Assembly: GCA_021846145.1 (NCBI GenBank)
Contig: JAJZCJ010000019.1
Coordinates: 1-21,018 of the forward strand
DNA from: Bacillota bacterium
GTDB lineage: Bacteria > Bacillota > Bacilli > Alicyclobacillales > SLC66
Direction of reading: 5' to 3'
DNA: 21,018 nucleotides
In this document: in pieces, positions 16,131 to 21,018 of the stretch
How positions within the stretch are numbered: position 1 is the first letter of the stretch
How the letters are laid out: every line of letters starts with the position of its first letter
Program-made: the position numbers and the translations under genes
Notes under the pieces: model-generated
What the model was told of the DNA's origin: nothing
Databases searched by the model: none
What the model saw: the letters and a program-made list of their open reading frames with translations, nothing else

Positions 16131-16511
16131 ATGGAGATCAAGATTCTTGATCCGTTTAAAGATGGTAAGGAACTCTGGCTTGGTATAGATCATCCAGAAT
16201 CAAAAATGATAAGGAAAGTTTTTCAATTAGTCACACCGGAAATTGTAAATTCAAAGCATATTATGGCTGGACTAACGATTTTTGAGCCAGGTGAATCAAG
16301 TTCTGTGCATAATCACCCTGGTTCAGAGGAATTGGATGTTGTCATTAGAGGTGCTGGTGATGTGATCTCCAATGGCGAACGGCTTACATTCAAACAGTAT
16401 GACTATATGTTTATTCCCGAAGGTGTTTACCACCAACATGTAAACACTGGTTCTGAGCCACTGTGGTTGCTCTGGGCGTATACACCACAAGGAAATCTGC
16501 CGAAGGATTAA
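16131..16511 (+). CDS. Small single-domain cupin protein
   Basis: This 126-residue protein has both cupin motifs. Motif 1, GESSSVHNHPGSEELDVVIRG, supplies metal ligands His60, His62 and Glu66/67. Motif 2, DYMFIPEGVYHQHVN, supplies His101 or His103. It is thus a metal-binding beta-barrel. Functions in this fold vary (isomerase, epimerase, dioxygenase, sugar binding), and no specific reaction can be claimed. A GGGGAG ribosome site precedes the ATG. It follows the dehydrogenase by 61 bases and is probably co-transcribed, which suggests a role in the same sugar or sugar-acid route. Confidence 0.9.
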   Translation: MEIKILDPFKDGKELWLGIDHPESKMIRKVFQLVTPEIVNSKHIMAGLTIFEPGESSSVHNHPGSEELDVVIRGAGDVISNGERLTFKQYDYMFIPEGVYHQHVNTGSEPLWLLWAYTPQGNLPKD

Positions 16512-16530
16512 TGAAGAGAGGGAAAATTTA

Positions 16531-16608
16531 ATGAATTGTAATAAAATAAAATGCCGTTATCCACCGGTTTCGGATATTCATTCTATTATTTGTAATGGTT
16601 CATATTGA
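16531..16608 (+). CDS. Possible 25-residue Cys-containing peptide or gene remnant
   Basis: A short frame with three Cys (MNCNKIKCRYPPVSDIHS, later IIC) begins 8 nt after GAGAGGG, a good ribosome site. It follows the cupin gene by 19 bases. It may be the surviving 5' end of a decayed enzyme gene rather than a functional peptide, because the DNA downstream is clearly degraded. Confidence 0.25.
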   Translation: MNCNKIKCRYPPVSDIHSIICNGSY

Positions 16609-16671
16609 GGATTTACTATGTGAGATCATTGCTGTCGAATCTCATGAATTTACAAGATAGTTAGAATAAGG

Positions 16672-17084
16672 ATGAACAATCCTGGGGGCACCTCGAATTA
16701 CACGAATGTAAATGTGGAAAAACGTTCAAAGGTACGGTATGCAATTCTTATTGTGTTGTTTTTAAGTACTGCCATTAACTATTTGGATCGTACCAATATT
16801 TTTGTTGCTGCTCCCGTTCTTAAGTCAGTACTGCATTTGAATCCAATCCTAGAGGGATTCATCTTCTCGGCATCTCTATAGGACAATTTGCAATTGCGTC
16901 TACTCTATATTTCTTTCTTACTTGGTTCCCCACTTATCTGGTGAATGATAAACACATGACGATCTTGCATGCAGCATTTATTGGTGTTCTGTTTGGAGGA
17001 GCCGTATCTGACACGCTTTTAAGAAATTTCGCGATTGAACTGCAATTTATGGCGATTTGGGTTCGTGAAGGCATCATATTTTGA
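16672..17084 (+). pseudogene. MFS transporter pseudogene (ACS/sugar-acid-type) with internal deletions
   Basis: The first frame (16672-16881) encodes a recognisable start of an anion:cation-symporter MFS permease: a Lys/Arg-rich N terminus, helix 1 with the INYLDRTNIFVAAP motif, and the start of helix 2 (GFIFSAS), then a stop. From about 16870 another frame continues with a segment that belongs to helix 7 of the same family ([20 protein letters not shown]) and then the helix 8 loop ([14 protein letters not shown]), ending at 17082-17084. Helices 2-6 and several residues before GVLFGG are missing, as is the whole C-terminal part. This family moves hexonates, glucarate, 4-hydroxyphenylacetate and similar acids. 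The neighbouring LacI/dehydrogenase unit probably once used it. Confidence 0.8.
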
Positions 17085-17454
17085 TCGAGTAATAGTATCT
17101 TGGAAATTCATAAGGGAGTGACATGATAGAAAAATTTTCGCAGGATGGGGGGAATTAGTAAGACAAAAGTGTTTCGATACATATGAAAGGGCTTTCGTTG
17201 TTGGTTGGCCCCCAGTATTTTTTTGATCACGATTGTTGTTGGGGGTACCACCTAAAAAAATCGAAGAAACCATGTCCAGACATATGATCAACGCTAGTTC
17301 CGTTTCAAACATCTGACATGAACGAAGTCTGACCAGAGAAACTGGCTATTCTCCGACGACCAATTGGGTTGTGTGCAGGACTGTGTCAAGCTTTTTAAGT
17401 CGCTTTTACATGGTCAATAACATAGTTTATTACTATGATACGTGGGGGATACTT
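17085..17454. other. Degraded intergenic DNA upstream of MCP gene
   Basis: There is no intact gene. Short coding-like scraps occur in shifting frames, for example one including WGELVRQKCFDTYERAF near 17145-17195 and one including KKIEETMSRHMINASS near 17250-17300. These suggest the relic of one or more genes, but I cannot identify them. CATAGT at 17421-17426 and ACTATG at 17432-17437 form a small inverted repeat shortly before the MCP ribosome site, and the right arm overlaps a possible -10 (TATGAT). Confidence 0.45.
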
Positions 17455-19176
17455 ATGAAGAATTCGAATATCAAAATTAGCTTGCGAATGAAATTGCTAA
17501 TAAGTTTTAGTCTGGTGATTGTGTTCATCATCGTAATGGGCAGTATGACCATGTATCTCCAAAATGATAGCAGGCGTATTCTCACCCAGGTAATTGACAA
17601 TGAATTACGACTTCACACCATCCAGTCTCTGGATTATTCGGTAAGTAGTTCTGATGATGAAGGTGCTTGGTATATCATGACAGGCGGGGATTCGTCTTAT
17701 GAAGCGAATTACCAAAATGATGTTAAAGCAGTGTCCCAACTATATTCAACATTACAAAACATGACATCTGATACACATAATCGTCAGCGCATGATTATCT
17801 TCCATCAGCAATGGTTGAACTACCTTAAAGGCAACCAGTTAGCGTTTTCGATGATTACAAATAAGATGCTTACTGGTAACATGCAAGCAACGGCAGAACT
17901 CATGTACATTAGTGTTCCCTTTACTAAAGTCATACAACCATTGATTGGATACACCAATTATTTGAAGTCGGATGAAACAATGCTGATCAACCAATTAAAC
18001 GGTGAGAATTCGTTATCGCAGATCATCTTGGTTATTGACATGATTGTCGTGCTGTTTCTTAGCGTTGCGGTGGCGCTTGTCATCTCCCGGCAAATTGGTC
18101 GTGCGGTTCAACAGGTGCAGCAGGCGATGCGCAAATTAGGAGAGAAGGATCTGCGCATCGCGCCACTACGTAAAATCACCAACGATGAACTTGGGGAATT
18201 GGTACTGAACGTGAATGACACCGTTCTGGCGTTGCGGCAAATCATAACGAAACTTCTTCAAAGTTCGGAGGGAATCAGCAGTGCGGCCGATGAAACCGCG
18301 GCTTCGACGGAACAGACCACCGCTGCGCTGGTGGAAGTGGCCAGTCAGATGCAGCAATTGAGCGAGGAAGCGCAGTCGGGACAAGAGGCCACGGGCGAGG
18401 TGTCAAAAACACTGATGAAATTATCGTCCCTGATCCAGCAGGCGCAATACCGCGCCGATTCAGCGATTGACCAGGCACAAAACACCAAACAGGCAGCAGA
18501 GACAGGGAGACAGACGGTGAATCGGACGGTGATCCATATTCGTTCCATACAGGATCATTCCAAAGCGACGGAAGAAAAAATGAACGAACTCCAGTTTTAT
18601 TCCAAGGAGATTGAGACGATCGCCGAGACCATTCGAAACATTGCGGAGCAGACTAATCTACTGGCGCTCAATGCTTCGATTGAAGCTGCGCGTGCCGGTG
18701 AGCAAGGAGCGGGGTTTGCCGTGGTAGCGGAAGAGGTAAGAAAACTGGCTGAACAGGCGCATCAGGAATCCGGACGTGTGAGCGCAGTACTTACTCGAGT
18801 ATCACAAGTGGTTCAAACTAGTGTGCAAATGACTCGAGATACAATAACGGCAGTGGAAGAAGGGGTGAAACAGGCGACGTCCGCTGGTGAGGCTTTGCTG
18901 ATGATTGAGGGTGCCGTGCAATCCACGGTAGAAGACATTGAGGAAATTCATCAGATGACACAGGATGAAGTGGCCAGCTCGGACAAGATGGTCGATTTAA
19001 TTGCCATCGTGTCAAAAATTATTGAAAACACTACCAACCATGCCCAAAGTGTGGCGACGTCCAGTGAGGAAATGAGTGCAGCGATGGAAACCATTGCTTC
19101 TGGAGGACAGTTGTCAATTCAACAGGCGGTGGAACTAAGTGAACTCGTGGCTCAATTTAAGCTTCCAAGTATGTGA
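17455..19176 (+). CDS. Methyl-accepting chemotaxis protein
   Basis: This transmembrane chemoreceptor has 573 residues and signals to CheA/CheW. Membrane helix 1 is at about 12-35, followed by an extracellular helical sensor (about 36-183, four-helix-bundle type by length). Membrane helix 2 is at about 186-212 ([20 protein letters not shown]) and a HAMP domain at about 213-265. The long coiled-coil signalling domain has the hairpin tip [20 protein letters not shown] near residue 400. The ATG at 17455 follows GTGGGGGAT; an upstream in-frame GTG at 17371 lacks a ribosome site and would add 28 residues. The first third of the gene is AT-rich while the rest is GC-rich. It may sense the substrate of the adjacent catabolic genes, but the ligand is unknown. 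Confidence 0.93.
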   Translation: MKNSNIKISLRMKLLISFSLVIVFIIVMGSMTMYLQNDSRRILTQVIDNELRLHTIQSLDYSVSSSDDEGAWYIMTGGDSSYEANYQNDVKAVSQLYSTLQNMTSDTHNRQRMIIFHQQWLNYLKGNQLAFSMITNKMLTGNMQATAELMYISVPFTKVIQPLIGYTNYLKSDETMLINQLNGENSLSQIILVIDMIVVLFLSVAVALVISRQIGRAVQQVQQAMRKLGEKDLRIAPLRKITNDELGELVLNVNDTVLALRQIITKLLQSSEGISSAADETAASTEQTTAALVEVASQMQQLSEEAQSGQEATGEVSKTLMKLSSLIQQAQYRADSAIDQAQNTKQAAETGRQTVNRTVIHIRSIQDHSKATEEKMNELQFYSKEIETIAETIRNIAEQTNLLALNASIEAARAGEQGAGFAVVAEEVRKLAEQAHQESGRVSAVLTRVSQVVQTSVQMTRDTITAVEEGVKQATSAGEALLMIEGAVQSTVEDIEEIHQMTQDEVASSDKMVDLIAIVSKIIENTTNHAQSVATSSEEMSAAMETIASGGQLSIQQAVELSELVAQFKLPSM

Positions 19177-19263
19177 AGCAACGATTTTCATATGGGAACA
19201 AAACACAGGATAAGGTCAGCGTATTATCCGCCCTTCATCAAACGGTGTGTGTTCAGCATAATA

Positions 19264-19332
19264 AAATTGCAGCAAAACGCGTCGTAAAAATGCCGAACTA
19301 GCCTGCGTTTACGACGCGTTTTGCTGCAATTT
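19264..19332. terminator. Very long hairpin between convergent genes, probable bidirectional terminator
   Basis: 19264-19288 (starts AAATTGCAGCAAAACGCG) and 19308-19332 are perfect 25-bp reverse complements around a 19-nt loop. It lies 88 bases after the MCP stop and 30 bases from the ald stop on the other strand. Flanks are T-rich when read on the minus strand (TTTTATTATG) and weakly so on the plus strand. A perfect 25-bp stem is longer than most intrinsic terminators, so a repeat-type element is also possible. Confidence 0.65.
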
Positions 19333-19361
19333 GCCAACATTATTCATGTAGACGATCAAAC

Positions 19362-20495
19362 TTATCTGAGTGTTACTTTTTCCTTAAATGTGGTTTCTAT
19401 GGGGACATAGTCGTAACCGAGATCTCTTGCTACTGCTTCGTAAGTGATCTGGCCGCCTGCTACGTTCACGCCCGAGCGAAGCGACTCGTTTTCTAACACT
19501 GCTGTCTGCACGCCTTTGTTTGCAATTTGCAACGCATACGGGAGGGTGGCATTGGTCAAAGCGATGGTGGCCGTTCTGGGAACAGCGCCGGGCATGTTGG
19601 CTACTGCGTAATGCAATACACCGTGTTTCACATAGGTCGGGTCATCGTGTGTCGTGATTTTATCCGTCGTTGCTACAATGCCGCCTTGATCAATGGCCAC
19701 ATCAACAATGACAGAACCAGGCTGCATGCTTTTGACCATTTCTTCGGTAACGAGGCGAGGTGCCTTGGCTCCGGGAATTAAGACGGCACCGATGACTAAG
19801 TCGGATTCCATCACAGATTCGGCAATGTTAGCGGGATTTGCCATCAATGTATTGAGTTGAGAGCCAAAAATATCATCAAGCTGGCGCAAGCGTTCTGCGC
19901 TTAGATCAATGACAGTCACGTCTGCTCCCAGACCTAGTGCAATTTTTGCCGCGTTCGTTCCGACCACGCCGCCTCCGATGATCGTCACTTTCCCGCGTTT
20001 TACCCCAGGCACAGCGCTCAACAGAATGCCTTTACCACCTTCGAACTTTTCGAGAAACTGAGCACCAATCTGCGCCGACATCCGACCAGCAATTTCGCTC
20101 ATCGGTGTGAGTAAGGGTAAAGTGTGCCCGACTTGTACCGTTTCATAAGCAATGGCCGTCACGCCTTGATCTTTAAGCGCTTTTGCAAGGTGTGGTTCTG
20201 CTGCAAGATGCAGATAGGTAAATAAAATTAGACCTTCGCGGAAAAATTTATATTCAGAAGCGAGTGGTTCTTTGACTTTGATCACCATTTCTGAGCGTGC
20301 CCACAGATCAGCCGCACTTGTCAAGATGGTGGCACCTGTTGCTTGATAGGCCGCGTCTGTAAATCCGCTGCCAGTTCCAGCTTCGCTTTCGATGATGACT
20401 TCGTGTCCTGACTGTATGAGCGAGAGTACGCCCGCGGGGGTGATGGCTACGCGATTTTCATTGTTTTTAATCTCTTTGGGAACGCCAATGATCAC
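19362..20495 (-). CDS. ald: Alanine dehydrogenase
   Basis: This enzyme catalyses NAD-dependent oxidative deamination of L-alanine to pyruvate and ammonium. Its 377 residues match the family length, and it reads very close to Bacillus Ald throughout: [28 protein letters not shown]-type substrate Lys region (here [18 protein letters not shown]), catalytic His in [10 protein letters not shown], the Rossmann loop [13 protein letters not shown], and [14 protein letters not shown]. The GTG at 20495 is preferred: GGAGG lies 8 nt upstream and the product then begins MIIGVPKE, the family standard. The ATG at 20510 is itself part of the sequence around that ribosome site. It is divergent from an adeR-like activator gene. 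Confidence 0.96.
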   Translation of the reverse strand: MIIGVPKEIKNNENRVAITPAGVLSLIQSGHEVIIESEAGTGSGFTDAAYQATGATILTSAADLWARSEMVIKVKEPLASEYKFFREGLILFTYLHLAAEPHLAKALKDQGVTAIAYETVQVGHTLPLLTPMSEIAGRMSAQIGAQFLEKFEGGKGILLSAVPGVKRGKVTIIGGGVVGTNAAKIALGLGADVTVIDLSAERLRQLDDIFGSQLNTLMANPANIAESVMESDLVIGAVLIPGAKAPRLVTEEMVKSMQPGSVIVDVAIDQGGIVATTDKITTHDDPTYVKHGVLHYAVANMPGAVPRTATIALTNATLPYALQIANKGVQTAVLENESLRSGVNVAGGQITYEAVARDLGYDYVPIETTFKEKVTLR

Positions 20496-20550
20496 TATGT
20501 ATTCCTCCATGTTTTAATGACTTAGCTGAATTATAAGGTCAATTCATATA

Positions 20551-20575
20551 ATTCTCTTTGTAAAGAAAAGAGAAT
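20551..20575. promoter_or_regulatory. Inverted repeat in ald/adeR control region
   Basis: ATTCTCTTT at 20551-20559 and AAAGAGAAT at 20567-20575 form a perfect 9-bp inverted repeat with a 7-base spacer. A second, shorter pair, TTCAC at 20579-20583 and GTGAA at 20591-20595, lies next to it. Being between ald and its probable PucR-type activator, they are candidate binding sites for that protein (inference). Confidence 0.5.
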
Positions 20576-20588
20576 GCGTTCACTTTGT

Positions 20589-20617
20589 TTGTGAAATTGC
20601 ACAAATAGCCGTAATAT
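20589..20617 (+). promoter_or_regulatory. Candidate promoter of adeR-like gene
   Basis: TTGTGA at 20589-20594 and TAATAT at 20612-20617 have 17-base spacing, each matching consensus at 4/6. The -35 box overlaps the right half of the TTCAC/GTGAA repeat, compatible with autoregulation. Confidence 0.35.
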
Positions 20618-20661
20618 TAAATTTGGAGATTTCTAAGTACGTTACTAGGAGATTCGTGCAT

Positions 20662-21018
20662 ATGCGCGTTCCGTTCGATCCTTTTAAGGAATCATTTGAT
20701 TCGCTGGAAAATTTAGCAGATGTGATTGGTACGGTGCTTGCTCGCCCGATCACCATAGAAGATGCGCATCATCGCTTGCTTTCGTATAGTTCTCACGATC
20801 AAGAGACAGACACAGCTCGCATCTCCACCATTATTGGACGCAGGGTGCCGGAAAAAGTGATTAATAGTCTATGGAAGCATGGCGTCATGCAGCGCCTGGC
20901 CAACAGTGCGGAGCCGGTACGAGTGTCTGCGATTGATGCGGTCGGACTTGGCAATCGCGTGGCGATTTCGGTTCGAAAAGATGGTGAAATTTTAGGCTAT
21001 ATCTGGGTGATTGAAGAG
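20662..21018 (+). CDS. adeR: PucR-family regulator, AdeR-like (N-terminal part)
   Basis: The gene runs off the window after 119 codons. The product starts MRVPFDPFKESFDSLENLAD and continues with the sensory N-terminal domain typical of AdeR, e.g. IGTVLARPITIEDAHHRLLSYSSHD, ARISTIIGRRVPEKVINSLW and RVAISVRKDGEILGYIWVIEE. In Bacillus the PucR-type protein AdeR activates the neighbouring ald gene, and the divergent arrangement here fits that role. AGGAG at 20647-20651 precedes the ATG by 10 nt; the GTG at 20656 is too close. The DNA-binding C-terminal domain is outside the window. Confidence 0.85.
   Translation, partial: MRVPFDPFKESFDSLENLADVIGTVLARPITIEDAHHRLLSYSSHDQETDTARISTIIGRRVPEKVINSLWKHGVMQRLANSAEPVRVSAIDAVGLGNRVAISVRKDGEILGYIWVIEE

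Noticed and set aside
20496..20510. ATG at 20510 as the ald start
   Set aside because: GGAGG lies right at this codon. The GTG at 20495 has correct spacing and gives the family-standard MIIGVPKE start.
1..21018. CRISPR arrays, tRNA/rRNA genes, intact insertion sequences
   Set aside because: I saw no regularly spaced direct repeats, cloverleaf or CCA-type signatures, or transposase motifs.

Overview
The window looks like a low-GC Gram-positive (Firmicutes/Bacillota) chromosome. Evidence: strong Shine-Dalgarno sites, several TTG/GTG starts, and an alanine dehydrogenase divergent from a PucR-type regulator that reads like Bacillus ald/adeR. An acidophilic Alicyclobacillaceae-type host would fit, but the sequence does not prove it. 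The first ~17 kb is AT-rich. From about 18.05 kb to the end the DNA is visibly richer in GC, so this looks like an accessory catabolic region abutting core-type genes.

Layout: (1) 1-131 is the 3' end of an unidentified CDS. (2) 509-5169 is a complete branched-chain-amino-acid-type ABC importer, livK-livH-livM-livG-livF, with a long leader upstream and a hairpin between livK and livH. (3) 5292-13660 is a tightly spaced nine-gene operon: IclR regulator, short citrate-synthase-fold (citryl-CoA-lyase-like) enzyme, aldehyde dehydrogenase, ThDP-dependent acetolactate-synthase-like enzyme, type II dehydroquinase, an unknown 78-aa protein, CaiB/BaiF CoA-transferase, EamA permease and shikimate kinase. 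(4) A LacI-family repressor (minus strand) diverges from a Zn-dependent dehydrogenase and a cupin. Their shared intergenic region holds a perfect 46-bp palindrome that covers the -10 box and start of a near-consensus promoter. (5) 16512-17370 is decayed DNA with an MFS transporter pseudogene. (6) A methyl-accepting chemotaxis protein, a very large hairpin, ald (minus strand) and the start of an adeR-like gene close the window.

Working model (inference): the Liv importer brings in an organic acid. The CoA-transferase activates it, and the citryl-CoA-lyase-like enzyme cleaves the hydroxyacyl-CoA to acetyl-CoA plus a 2-oxoacid. The ThDP enzyme decarboxylates the 2-oxoacid to an aldehyde, and the aldehyde dehydrogenase oxidises it. 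IclR would respond to the substrate. The roles of the dehydroquinase, the 78-aa protein and the shikimate kinase in this set are not obvious, and this combination is the most novel aspect of the window. The LacI/dehydrogenase/cupin/MFS block looks like a separate sugar or sugar-acid module that has lost its transporter.
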